Assembly (NCBI GenBank): GCA_002372325.1
Contig: DFFT01000063.1
Coordinates: forward strand, 2,581 to 18,285
Origin: Succinivibrionaceae bacterium UBA3769
GTDB taxonomy: Bacteria; Pseudomonadota; Gammaproteobacteria; Enterobacterales; Succinivibrionaceae
Reading direction: 5' to 3'
Length of the DNA stretch: 15,705 nucleotides
Position 1 is the first letter of the stretch. Each line of letters opens with the position of its first letter. Made by a program: the position numbers and the translations under genes. The notes beneath the pieces were generated by a model, which was not told the origin of the DNA, searched no databases, and was given only the letters and a program-made list of their open reading frames with translations. Positions 7,701 to 14,748 of the stretch are shown here, in pieces.

Positions 7701-10700
7701 AGCTCCCCTGTTCCCCAAAGAGGCGGGATCTGCTCCCATAACCACAAAGCGATGCCCGTTGGAATAAAAGGTATTATCGGGAGCCAAAGCAGTGAGAGCG
7801 ACATTGGCCGGCTCCGTAAGCTCCACGATTTCAGAACGGAGTCTCGCGGATTGGGCAGACTTTTTCTTATTCTTCCCGCTCTTGTCATCCTTCTCGCTCT
7901 TGTCATTATTCTCATCAGCGGGGCCGGAAAAATCCATAATCTGACCGGTAAAGCTTACACCCTTTTCCGGAAAGGCATAATTTGGGAGCTGCCCCTGATC
8001 CACCATAAACTCCAGCGGCCTTTGATCGTTAAGAAGCTTGTTTAAGCGGATATTCACCATCCGAAGCCGTTCTCTGTATTCCCGTCTCCCATGTTTATCA
8101 GCCTCTGGAATCTGATCCAGGATTTCGTGATAAGTGTCCCGCTGTTCGTAAAGATCCCTGATAGTGTCCGCAAGACGGATAAACTCCCCTCTCAGGTTCT
8201 GAAAAATTTCCCCGCTTTTCACAAAGCGTTCCAGCTCCTGAAAAAGCTCCTGCCGGCGATCCGCATCCTTCCAGGAAGAGTCTCTGGCATCTTCCGCTTC
8301 CTGGCTTTCCGCCCCCTCTTCCCCGAAAAAGTCTCTTAGTTCTCCCGGTATTCCCGGAATATCCCGCTTTTCAAAGGGCTGATAGGCGCTCGCAAACCGG
8401 GAAAGGAGATCCTCCCGGCGCGCTGCGACATACTTTTCAATAGCGTCCACAAACTCCGGAATGGCACTTTCTTTAAAACCTGTATTCCGGATGCACACAG
8501 TCTTGTTTCCGGTTACAAAGCTGTCTGTCAGGGCCGAGTCAAAGCAATAGGCCAGAAAATGCCGCCTGATAATGTCAAAGGATTCCAGAAAGCAGCCCGG
8601 GGTGGTTACCCGTCCCTGCATAAGATCCAGCGGCCGGTCAAAATAGTAAAGATCATAGCGGGAACCGGCTCTGGCAAAGTTCAGCACCAGGGAGCTCCCC
8701 TCCTTTCTTCCGGCGCGGCCGGTTCTTTGGAGGTAGCTTGCGGTGTTTTCGGGAAGGCCGGCCAGAATCAGGGTGTTAAGATCCCCGATATCGATACCCA
8801 TTTCCAGAGTGGCGGTGGCCGAAAGCACATTGACGATCTCGCCTCTGCTCCCCTTTCTGAAGGCCTGCTCGGTCTCTTCCCGGAGCGAGCGGGTTAAAAT
8901 GCCGGTATGCTCCCGGGCGGTGACTCTGGGGCTGGATCGGGTGCTGTAAAGATCCCGGTAATAGCGGTTACCCTGATCCTGCCCGAACTCCGGCTCCTGA
9001 TGGCAGTCAAGGCAGTGATCTCTCAGGGGATCCCGTTCCAGCATCTGAAAGCTGTGCTGGATCATGACGGGACAGATATGATAGTCCCGGCCGGGAGCAT
9101 TCCGGAGAGCCTGGAATCTGTGGCCGCAGGCCGGACATTCCAGCGAGACCAGTTCATCAGAAATGCGCACAGCATCCAGGGGAATATAATAAAGATCCCC
9201 GATATCCCTGCCGGCGGCGTCGGGATTCAGCCTCATGAGAAGACCGGATTCCTCCAGAGCCTGAAAGAGCTTCTCATAAAATTTCCGGACAATTCCTTCC
9301 TCATCGGCAAAGGTTACCGTGCGATCCAGAAAGGCCCGGGCAAACATCTCGAAATAACGGGAACGGCCGGTATCAGAGATTTTGATGGTTTCTACGATCT
9401 TGAAGGCATCTTTGGCATCTCTGCCTTTGCTGTCCTCCGACATAACTCCGGTGAGGCGCGGGATATTGAAAACGTTAAAGACCGGGGTCAGTTCCCGAAA
9501 ATCTCCCGCCGGCTTTAAAGAACCCCAGCTGATCTCATGAAGGGCTTTCCCCCGGTAACCGCCGGTATAAGGGGTTTCGATAGCACCCCGTTCCCTGAGG
9601 CAATGGAGGAAGGAAGAAATAAAGCCGTAAAGCCGCTCCTCCTTCTCATGAACAGTTTCCGGAGTATCCCCGGGGTTTATTGAGAGCTTCTCGGGAGAAA
9701 TTTTGTCATAATCACAATCGGTGCTGTTCTTCAGGTATTTTCTGACAAGTTCCTGAGCCTTTTTAAGTTTTTCCGGATCAAAGCCCGCTGCCAGAGTGCC
9801 TGTTACCATGAGGGAGCGGCCGTCATCACTGGCTTCCGCAAATTCATTTACGCATTCCCAGATCATGCGATTCAGAAAGGCCGTTAAAAATTCCTGTCTC
9901 TTGCTGTCAGAAGCGGCGCTGGTTTCCTGATTCGCCTTGTCCCCGGCCGTTTCCCCGGAACTATCAGCATTATGCCAATAATCCTCGTACCGGAAATACA
10001 TCATCTCCTGAGACGGCCGGAAAAAGGCAATAAAATCCCGGGACAGGGGATCCCCGTGCCCCAGCTTATCCGTAAAGTAAGACACGAATCCTGACACGTA
10101 ATCCCGGAGAGTGATTCCGGAGGACTTCAGATCTGCGGGATTTTTGCCCTTCCAGTATCTGAAATACTCGGTCATGGCATGACGAAAGGCAAAGCGGAAG
10201 CTGCGATCCTCATAGACACCGGCCAGAAAGGAAGCGTTCTGCACCGCATTGGAAAACACCAGAAGCCGGCGTTCATCAGCCTTCTGTCCCGAGGCCTCGC
10301 TGGACATCACCGCATTCATGGCCACCGAAGACAGATAGGAAACGTGGCCTCCGGTGAGAGATATGGAAGAGGAAGCCAGACAGAACGGGCAAACCTCCCG
10401 GAATTTGGCTGACTGACCGTTTTTAACTTCCACAAAACGGTACTCGTAGGCCGGCACCTGTCTGAGTCTTTCCTCAATATCAGTCACGCTGTCTGAAAGA
10501 GATCCGGTGCCGGTGTCATCCTCGATGTCAAGATTGTCCGGAGAGAGGCGGATCTTTCTCATAAGGCCCCTCTTTTTTAAGGCTTCACCGGAAATCACAG
10601 GCATCCGGTAGCTGGTATCTGATTGCTGTTCCCCCGCATCCGGAAGACGGGCCCGAAGCTCGGCATCCTCGGGATCGTTCCGGGGCGCCAAAAGACGGAT

Positions 10701-12758
10701 ATCCGGGCTGTCCCTCATAAAGGCCTGTCCGATGGCGGACAAGGAATGCTCATAGGAACGCCCTATTTGATTCAGGAGCGCAACCCAGCCGCTGCCGCCG
10801 CATTTTCGGCAGCTCCACATGGGAAGAGCAAGGGCGTTTAACTCCGGTCTCCGGGACTGCCTGGTAAACACAAAGGCCGGATTCCGGTCTATCACCCGGG
10901 CCAGAGAGGTAAGCTCCCGCGCCCACATGGTGATCCTGATATACAAAAATGGTTTCTGAAAATCCGCTGTGGAATCCTCGGCATCGGAGCCGGAAATAAG
11001 ATCCAGAAGCTGCCTTAATATGCGTGTTGCCGCTTCTTCTCTTGCTCTGGCAGTAATGCCGTTTTCTGCCGGGCTTTTGTCATCTCCGGAACTGCCGCTC
11101 CCTTCTTCAGCCAAAGAGAGTTTTCCCGCAAAACTGCCGGAAGACGCGAAGTCATTAAAAAGCTTCTCGAATTCCGGATCCTTTTCCACATAAGAAAGCA
11201 GCGTCTTATCCGGAATATTGCCCAGAGTAACAGCTGAAATAATGTCCCGGAATGCCTTCTGATTCTGGAGTCCCCGGAGGCACCGTCCCCGGAATATCCT
11301 CCGGGAGACCATATCCCTGGAAATATCCAGGCGATCCGTAAGAGAAAGCTGACTCTGCACTTCTGCCCCTGAGGGATCCTTTGTCGCTGCGGGATCCTGC
11401 CGAGCTTTTTGTTTCTTTTGGGCTGCTATGCTCTCCGGAAGCTCTTCCAGCGGGAGGGGAAATTCCTTTTCGTAGGCGGGAAACCAGATCCGGGAAACCC
11501 GGTCAAGGTAAATCTCCTCCGGGAAGACAATCCCGGAGGCGCTGAGATCCTGCACCGCCCGAAGAGAAAGATCCTCGCGCATCACTTGAGCTATATCCGG
11601 AAGACCGCCTGCGATCTCATTTCCTTCCCGGAGAAATTCATTAAGAGAGAGGCGGGTCTCTCCAATGACCGCATCATCAGTGATGTCAGCCCCGAAGATT
11701 TTAGAGGCGTACTCGGCAATGCTGCTTCCCCCGATGGTGGCGGAGGTACCCACCGGACAGAGTTCCCCCGGTTCCAGCCTGAGCTTCAGACGGAGTCTCC
11801 GGAGGAGATTGGCCACATCCGATCCCTGAGCACCGTCATAGGTATGGATTTCATCAAGGACGATAAACCGGAGACAGGGATGAAACTCCTGGCCCGGACG
11901 GACTTCCCCGGGATCCGGAATATTTCCGGTCCAGAGATTATGAAACTCCTCCAGCATCAGGGCTCTGTCCAGCATCTTGAAGTTGGTGAGAATGATGTCC
12001 GGAGCTTCCCGGATAATGGTCTCGCGATCCTCGATGATGTGATCCGGGCCCATGGCGGTCGGGAGCCGGAGACGTTTGCGGGAAACCTGCCGGGGTGCGT
12101 TCTTTCCGCCCGGGGAGCCCTTTTTGGCGGTATTTTCCGGCTGGGGCTGCCCGATAAGAAGTCCGGCGGTAACCAGGGGCTTTCCGTCACTGCCCAGAGG
12201 GAGCCTTGAAATTTCCTGGGCCAGTCTTTTTGCCTGATCCGTGGCCAGAGCGTTCATGGGGTACATAATAATAACCTTGACCCCCGGTTTCCGGCAGGAT
12301 TGTCCGGTGCTGTTATCATTGCCAGCGGCCTTGCTGCCGGTCTTGCTCTTACCCTGCCCCTGATTCATGCGGAGACAGTAATCCAGAACGGGGAACAGGA
12401 AGCTCTCGGTTTTGCCGGAGCCGGTGCCGGTGGTCATAATGACCGGTTCCGGAATTCTGGGGGTATTCTTCAGGTAATCCCAGGTGGCCAGTCTTTTAAA
12501 GGCCTGCATCTGATGGTTGTAGGGAGTGAATTTCGGTCTTACGGCAAGATAATCCGAAAGAGCAGCGGTTTCAGCGGGATCGGTGGCCTTAAACGGCAGG
12601 CTGGCGGCAACAAACGGCCCCCGGAAAAGGCCTTTTTCAGGATCCCGGAGAAATGACTGAAATTCCTTCATGACGGCGGGATCTGAGAGAGGATACTGGC
12701 TGACAATGTATCCCATAAGAGCTTCGCGGACTTCCAAGGCTTCTTCGTACGGCAGCAT
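4743..12758 (-). CDS. Giant DruE-like SF2 helicase with DUF1998 zinc domain and nuclease-like segment
   Basis: 2671 residues from ATG 12758. A TTG at 12770 would add four; the ATG is preferred, having GGGTGA upstream. Positions below count from the TTG. RecA1: YNHQ (84-87), Walker A TTGTGSGKT (113-121), motif Ia YPMNALATDQ (170-179), DEIH box (306-309), SAT (343-345). RecA2: LLVFSNAVQNASF (836-848), motif V SATATLEMGIDIG (1317-1329), motif VI QRTGRAGR (1348-1355). Large insertions between SAT and RecA2 and inside RecA2 carry CxxC pairs at 654/657, 794/797, 1212/1215 and 1253/1256. Further on are a zinc ribbon (C1719, C1722, C1734, C1737), C1841/C1844 and a DUF1998/MrfA-type site (C2027, C2029, C2034, C2037) after YDRVPGGTGYL. 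LDGYRYH (2219-2225) with RDLEIREEL and WTLTWDD (2260-2266) resembles Vsr/DUF559 nuclease folds. The closest known family is DruE of Druantia, usually nearer 2000 residues as I recall. Confidence 0.93.
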   Translation of the reverse strand: MLPYEEALEVREALMGYIVSQYPLSDPAVMKEFQSFLRDPEKGLFRGPFVAASLPFKATDPAETAALSDYLAVRPKFTPYNHQMQAFKRLATWDYLKNTPRIPEPVIMTTGTGSGKTESFLFPVLDYCLRMNQGQGKSKTGSKAAGNDNSTGQSCRKPGVKVIIMYPMNALATDQAKRLAQEISRLPLGSDGKPLVTAGLLIGQPQPENTAKKGSPGGKNAPRQVSRKRLRLPTAMGPDHIIEDRETIIREAPDIILTNFKMLDRALMLEEFHNLWTGNIPDPGEVRPGQEFHPCLRFIVLDEIHTYDGAQGSDVANLLRRLRLKLRLEPGELCPVGTSATIGGSSIAEYASKIFGADITDDAVIGETRLSLNEFLREGNEIAGGLPDIAQVMREDLSLRAVQDLSASGIVFPEEIYLDRVSRIWFPAYEKEFPLPLEELPESIAAQKKQKARQDPAATKDPSGAEVQSQLSLTDRLDISRDMVSRRIFRGRCLRGLQNQKAFRDIISAVTLGNIPDKTLLSYVEKDPEFEKLFNDFASSGSFAGKLSLAEEGSGSSGDDKSPAENGITARAREEAATRILRQLLDLISGSDAEDSTADFQKPFLYIRITMWARELTSLARVIDRNPAFVFTRQSRRPELNALALPMWSCRKCGGSGWVALLNQIGRSYEHSLSAIGQAFMRDSPDIRLLAPRNDPEDAELRARLPDAGEQQSDTSYRMPVISGEALKKRGLMRKIRLSPDNLDIEDDTGTGSLSDSVTDIEERLRQVPAYEYRFVEVKNGQSAKFREVCPFCLASSSISLTGGHVSYLSSVAMNAVMSSEASGQKADERRLLVFSNAVQNASFLAGVYEDRSFRFAFRHAMTEYFRYWKGKNPADLKSSGITLRDYVSGFVSYFTDKLGHGDPLSRDFIAFFRPSQEMMYFRYEDYWHNADSSGETAGDKANQETSAASDSKRQEFLTAFLNRMIWECVNEFAEASDDGRSLMVTGTLAAGFDPEKLKKAQELVRKYLKNSTDCDYDKISPEKLSINPGDTPETVHEKEERLYGFISSFLHCLRERGAIETPYTGGYRGKALHEISWGSLKPAGDFRELTPVFNVFNIPRLTGVMSEDSKGRDAKDAFKIVETIKISDTGRSRYFEMFARAFLDRTVTFADEEGIVRKFYEKLFQALEESGLLMRLNPDAAGRDIGDLYYIPLDAVRISDELVSLECPACGHRFQALRNAPGRDYHICPVMIQHSFQMLERDPLRDHCLDCHQEPEFGQDQGNRYYRDLYSTRSSPRVTAREHTGILTRSLREETEQAFRKGSRGEIVNVLSATATLEMGIDIGDLNTLILAGLPENTASYLQRTGRAGRKEGSSLVLNFARAGSRYDLYYFDRPLDLMQGRVTTPGCFLESFDIIRRHFLAYCFDSALTDSFVTGNKTVCIRNTGFKESAIPEFVDAIEKYVAARREDLLSRFASAYQPFEKRDIPGIPGELRDFFGEEGAESQEAEDARDSSWKDADRRQELFQELERFVKSGEIFQNLRGEFIRLADTIRDLYEQRDTYHEILDQIPEADKHGRREYRERLRMVNIRLNKLLNDQRPLEFMVDQGQLPNYAFPEKGVSFTGQIMDFSGPADENNDKSEKDDKSGKNKKKSAQSARLRSEIVELTEPANVALTALAPDNTFYSNGHRFVVMGADPASLGNRGAPGAAGRTESVRSSSPSKNSGSGLVRYYYCGKCDGLFMEVNKQYCPKCGSSGLKQHFFMQMPAMLSEMTRKNASLLNNAREERDFSSYITQNHFSFESRKGPAYVIREIPFAVEFCDKVKITAVNYGNDRESDRESPTVNGRKVKKHGFVVCTSCGKITSLRDYYEHHRGDMNESGLRYSREQSRSQVKPEDPHFRFCRYQKLTGLSDEIPGSGQRLFAETWLMREFSTEALRILLPSYHNLSSGNGNSGTEKGEMIRAVLRQGIKSYYGGSPDHLDFVFYNEYNPRTANFDEYLVIYDRVPGGTGYLKKLMEKSGDQENRLVFQDVFQAGYQAISACPCRSDGCYNCVNFYGQDRNQLKKSRTVKYVESLLKQTESVMQGFQECHDDLASLRLGEEPDESMLEGEFLELLEKYAGRCEDTFRALDDEDGSGWLWQGSRTEDLSDRKKRMLKFAYRIIPEADICSQEARRIPYTVPDYLFELRSYEEWLYEESGPGKMVQKYDTRNDGRDDVRDDDAENSFAPAKILLYLDGYRYHGCSISGEEPRFFRDLEIREELRRGNTGRKNQYIAWTLTWDDIVKYQKNEETGEYSELIGSSDSIYDDYSKGEGNLPKTVAAMLKEYLAAARELKKSHPLFSRDKVSSAKESGGKDALNQLIFILLHPHPDYLRKVFFGFTAAALIDNPRDAVLADSLLNLPFTENYKDLSEAKAALVREMKAGKKDAVMYLAGRDPFELPGRASLEKPGKIPRIYFSLGNKSELRGSVHFRMSRPGYQVTADGSESPDLDKQEWQHFWHAYNLLALLPHYAEITRQEDLIRMPRDLKDPVQAAPASSGSVPEQTSGKVSEAPEISEKPDEISYEEELKDLKLPEGFERKIKVFSEKELRIYPGISEAMKLLGGSGLLGADFSYGDDCYDGDDNFAAFISDPLKLVVEPGEDCDLYFVEKGYLIVLGNDDAAGYERVKEAGGKAVFSKDFRLSDIPGCQKQ

Positions 12759-12770
12759 AACATCACCCAA

Positions 12771-13171
12771 ATTCTGAACAACGCTTCCGAACTCTGCAAT
12801 GATCCCCGAAGTCCGGATTTACCATGAAATAAAGTATATCCTGCTGGAATAAAGTTTATCCATGATAAAACCGGCGAGCGGCTTTAAAATGATAACAGGC
12901 TCATAGATTAAGCCTTGAGGGTGGAAAAAAATGGGAGCTGAAGCGCATGAAGAGGAAAGGACGGGTACGGCCAGCGAATGCGGATCTCTGAACGGAATAA
13001 GGCCCTTAAGACAGAACTGGGTGAGGACGACATGCTCCTGACAGTTCACTGATGGTTTGCGAAGACATCCTCTCCGGAAAACTGGCTATTTGCGAGAGCG
13101 GGCAGCTTGGGAGATGCCTTGATGACAAACTGCCGCATAGAGTTCTCAGCCCTGTGATAAGCCGGAGGCCA
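12771..13171. other. Spacer upstream of the helicase operon
   Basis: No convincing gene: short frames on both strands lack ribosome binding sites and recognisable composition. One plus-strand ORF at 12930 (36 codons) follows a GAGGGTGG but is not protein-like. The spacer holds the 14-bp direct repeats near the operon start and should contain the operon promoter. A TATACT within the proximal repeat is the best -10, but it has no good -35. Confidence 0.4.
12828..12861 (-). promoter_or_regulatory. 14-bp direct repeat, candidate operator of the helicase operon
   Basis: On the minus strand GGATAAACTTTATT (12861-12848) and GGATATACTTTATT (12841-12828) differ at one position and lie exactly 20 bp apart, about two helical turns, so a protein dimer could bind both on one face. 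They are 70 to 103 bp upstream of the ATG of the giant helicase. The second copy contains TATACT, a good -10 hexamer, so binding could block RNA polymerase. The role is inferred from position and symmetry only. Confidence 0.45.
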
Positions 13172-13477
13172 TCACTCGTTATTGTTATCCTTGTTCCCGG
13201 CTGTCCTTCCGGTGTATTCAATCTGAAAGATGTTCATAACCCGGGGATCCGGGCAGCAGAATGTCACCGCATTCCGGGGAAGTCCCTCGCGAATGAACCT
13301 ATGCCCGTCCTTCAGCTTTGAGATGTACATATTGGCAACGGTCAGCATCCAGGGGCACAGCCTTCCGGCATCCTTTGCATAGTCATAGACATCACCAACG
13401 CGGTGGCAGTAATCGCAGCCGCGTTTTCCACGCTTTTCGACAACAGTGATTTTTATGTTTTCGTTGTTTTCAGGCAT
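13172..13477 (-). CDS. TIGR04076-like small cysteine-containing protein
   Basis: 101 residues. The N-terminal strand IKITVVEK is followed by CDYCHRVGDVYD (21-32), LCPWMLTVANMYISKLKDG (40-58) and CCPDPRVMNIFQIEY (74-88). This matches my memory of TIGR04076 proteins, which have a C-x-x-(H/C)-(x)2-GD start, an LCPWA centre and a CPDP-V-FEI end. The function of the family is unknown; C21, C24, C41, C74 and C75 suggest a metal or thiol role. The last 12 residues are polar and probably disordered. AAGGAGAT lies 5 nt before ATG and the gene starts 15 bp after gdx ends, so both should lie on one attenuated transcript. A link to guanidine metabolism is only suggested by this position. Confidence 0.82.
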   Translation of the reverse strand: MPENNENIKITVVEKRGKRGCDYCHRVGDVYDYAKDAGRLCPWMLTVANMYISKLKDGHRFIREGLPRNAVTFCCPDPRVMNIFQIEYTGRTAGNKDNNNE

Positions 13478-13492
13478 TTTTATCTCCTTGTC

Positions 13493-13813
13493 TTACTTCT
13501 CTGTTAATAACTTCAAACCTGCTATTCCCATGACAATGAATGTCAGGCATACCAGATGTGACGCCGTCAGTTTCTCGTTGAAAAGCACCACCCCGGCCAC
13601 GGCGGTACCTATTATTCCAAAGCCCGTCCACATGGCATATGCCGCGCTGAGAGGCAGCTCTTTTAAGGCAAACGCCAGAAACAGGGCGCTTGCCAGATAG
13701 CAAACCAGAGTCACGGCGGTCGGCATGGCAGCAGTAAGGCCAGCTGAATACTTCATGGCGCAGGCCCAGCCCACTTCAGCTGTTCCTGCAAGAATCAGCC
13801 AAATCCAGCACAT
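13493..13813 (-). CDS. gdx: SMR family guanidinium exporter (Gdx/SugE)
   Basis: 106 residues, four membrane helices at about 2-19, 30-50, 57-79 and 85-103, the standard size for small multidrug resistance proteins, which work as antiparallel dimers. The central Glu is E13 in AGTAEVGWA. W16, S42, Y59 and W62 sit at the positions of the substrate-site hydrogen-bond network described for Gdx, and KYS (21-23) and YAMWTGFG (59-66) are typical of the Gdx/SugE subgroup rather than EmrE/Qac drug exporters. The expected role is proton-coupled export of guanidinium from the cytoplasm. GGAG lies 8 nt before the ATG. The leader contains an intrinsic terminator directly before this ribosome binding site, as for riboswitch-controlled gdx genes. 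The downstream TIGR04076-like gene is 15 bp away. Confidence 0.93.
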   Translation of the reverse strand: MCWIWLILAGTAEVGWACAMKYSAGLTAAMPTAVTLVCYLASALFLAFALKELPLSAAYAMWTGFGIIGTAVAGVVLFNEKLTASHLVCLTFIVMGIAGLKLLTEK

Positions 13814-13829
13814 TTGCTTTCTCCAAAAT

Positions 13830-13880
13830 AAAAAAACGCCACCTCTTTATCTTCTAAGACCTAACGATAAAGGGATGACG
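13830..13880 (-). terminator. Leader terminator (attenuator) before gdx
   Basis: The minus-strand RNA folds CGTCATC (13880-13874) plus CTTTATC (13872-13866) against GATAAAG (13851-13845) plus GGTGGCG (13843-13837), about 14 pairs with two U-G wobbles and one C-A mismatch, a 14-nt loop, then seven U (13836-13830). The U run ends 16 nt before the start codon, so termination here would abort gdx transcription. A terminator inside a 5' leader points to conditional read-through. Confidence 0.72.
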
Positions 13881-13921
13881 TTCTCCCGCCACCCGGTGGC
13901 AACGGGCATCATTAATCCAAC
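13830..13921 (-). promoter_or_regulatory. Structured gdx leader, candidate guanidine riboswitch (class unassigned)
   Basis: From the predicted transcription start near 13921 the leader carries a first stem-loop, CCC-GTT-GCCAC (13906-13896) with GTGGC-GGG (13892-13885) and loop CGG, and then the attenuator. The upstream arm GCCACC (13900-13895) could instead pair with GGTGGC (13843-13838) in the 3' arm of the terminator, giving two exclusive folds. Known gdx leaders often carry guanidine riboswitches. I do not see the guanidine-I (ykkC) consensus, nor paired ACGR loops of guanidine-II, so guanidine-IV (transcriptional ON switch), a diverged class or a new class remain open. Confidence 0.5.
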
Positions 13922-13927
13922 AGTTCC

Positions 13928-13956
13928 ATTGTTACCAATTGCGCGGCTTAAGTCAA
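13928..13956 (-). promoter_or_regulatory. Sigma-70-like promoter of gdx
   Basis: -35 TTGACT (13956-13951), 17-bp spacer, -10 AACAAT (13933-13928) on the minus strand. The predicted start near 13921 gives a leader of about 108 nt that includes both stem-loops. Confidence 0.55.
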
Positions 13957-14159
13957 GCGGCAGCGCGGCAGAGGAGGCCGAGATCTGGCATGCTCTGTTA
14001 ATGGCAGGCAGACCAGAAGCAAGGAATAAAAGAGCCGGCAATTGTGAGGAAGGTACCAGGGCATGAGGATTGTTTCCCATTTACGAACGGAATCAGCGAA
14101 AACAAATCAGCCGGCGAAAAAAAACGACAAAAAAAGCGACAAAGAAGAACCAAAAGAAA
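13957..14159. other. Spacer with phased A-tracts upstream of gdx
   Basis: No gene seen. A8 (14117-14124) and A7 (14129-14135) start 12 bp apart and are separated by CGAC, so the DNA may be intrinsically curved. Read from the minus strand they are T runs after the 14160-14570 gene, but no stem precedes them, so they are not a clear terminator. Confidence 0.4.
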
Positions 14160-14570
14160 TCAGTCCATGAATTTTTCGGTGCCCCGAAAACCTTGTTCTT
14201 TGGCATAACTTAAGAATTTGCGAAGAGATTCCAGCATTTCCGCTGTTTCTTCATAATCAAATGACTGGTTAACGTAGTATGCAAGATCGCTCAGGTATTG
14301 AGCCGCATCTATTTCGATGTCTTCGCAGTCATCCGCCCAAATGCCTTTAAGCTCGTGATAATCCCTGGTTAACACTTTCCAGCCCTTGCCTGACATGTCC
14401 GGGTTTGCAAGCAAGTCTGCAATTAACCCCTCCCAGATTTTCAGAGAGGGTTCGTGGGGCCGCGGTTCATCAGAGCCATCGGCCCGGACATTGATTTTGA
14501 AAATTACATACGGCTCGTTGTCGTAACCTGCAACGAAATTCAGCCTGATATCAAGCGTTCCAGTGTCCAT
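14160..14570 (-). CDS. Hypothetical acidic protein
   Basis: 136 residues starting MDTGTLDIRLNF. The start at 14570 is chosen because AGGAGA (14585-14580) lies 9 nt upstream; a longer frame from 14621 adds a basic, cysteine-containing extension that does not look like protein. Residues 1-30 look like beta strands (LDIRLNFVAGYDNEPYVIFK), the middle is mixed and residues 85-136 are helical and acidic (DDCEDIEIDAAQYLSDL). There are no membrane segments, signal peptide or cysteine motifs other than one Cys. I do not recognise the family. The composition resembles small immunity or inhibitor proteins, but nothing in the sequence establishes that. It is co-directional with its neighbours, 178 bp after the PD-(D/E)XK gene and about 200 bp before the gdx promoter. 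Confidence 0.72.
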   Translation of the reverse strand: MDTGTLDIRLNFVAGYDNEPYVIFKINVRADGSDEPRPHEPSLKIWEGLIADLLANPDMSGKGWKVLTRDYHELKGIWADDCEDIEIDAAQYLSDLAYYVNQSFDYEETAEMLESLRKFLSYAKEQGFRGTEKFMD

Positions 14571-14748
14571 GGTCTGACATCTCCTGTGTCTGCGATAACA
14601 GGCGGGCCGATATCTCTTCATAGGCGGCCCGATCTTCAGGAATGACCGTATTGCCGGACACGCGCTGACTGCTACCGGCTTCCTGCGAACAGGGAATCCT
14701 GCGTCAGTTATGCTCCCTGAGTTTGCCCGGAAAAATTAGCCTGGTTCG

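Noticed and set aside
2519..12758. Assignment as DISARM, BREX or Gabija
   Set aside because: No DrmB, methylase or phospholipase-D gene; no BREX PglZ or BrxC; no GajA OLD-family nuclease beside the UvrD-like helicase.
12930..13040. 36-codon plus-strand ORF in the spacer
   Set aside because: A purine-rich stretch precedes it, but the translated sequence is not protein-like and overlaps no conserved feature.
13830..13921. Guanidine-I (ykkC) riboswitch before gdx
   Set aside because: The conserved CUAGGG...CCG start and the GGUCCGAGAG segment are not present in the leader.
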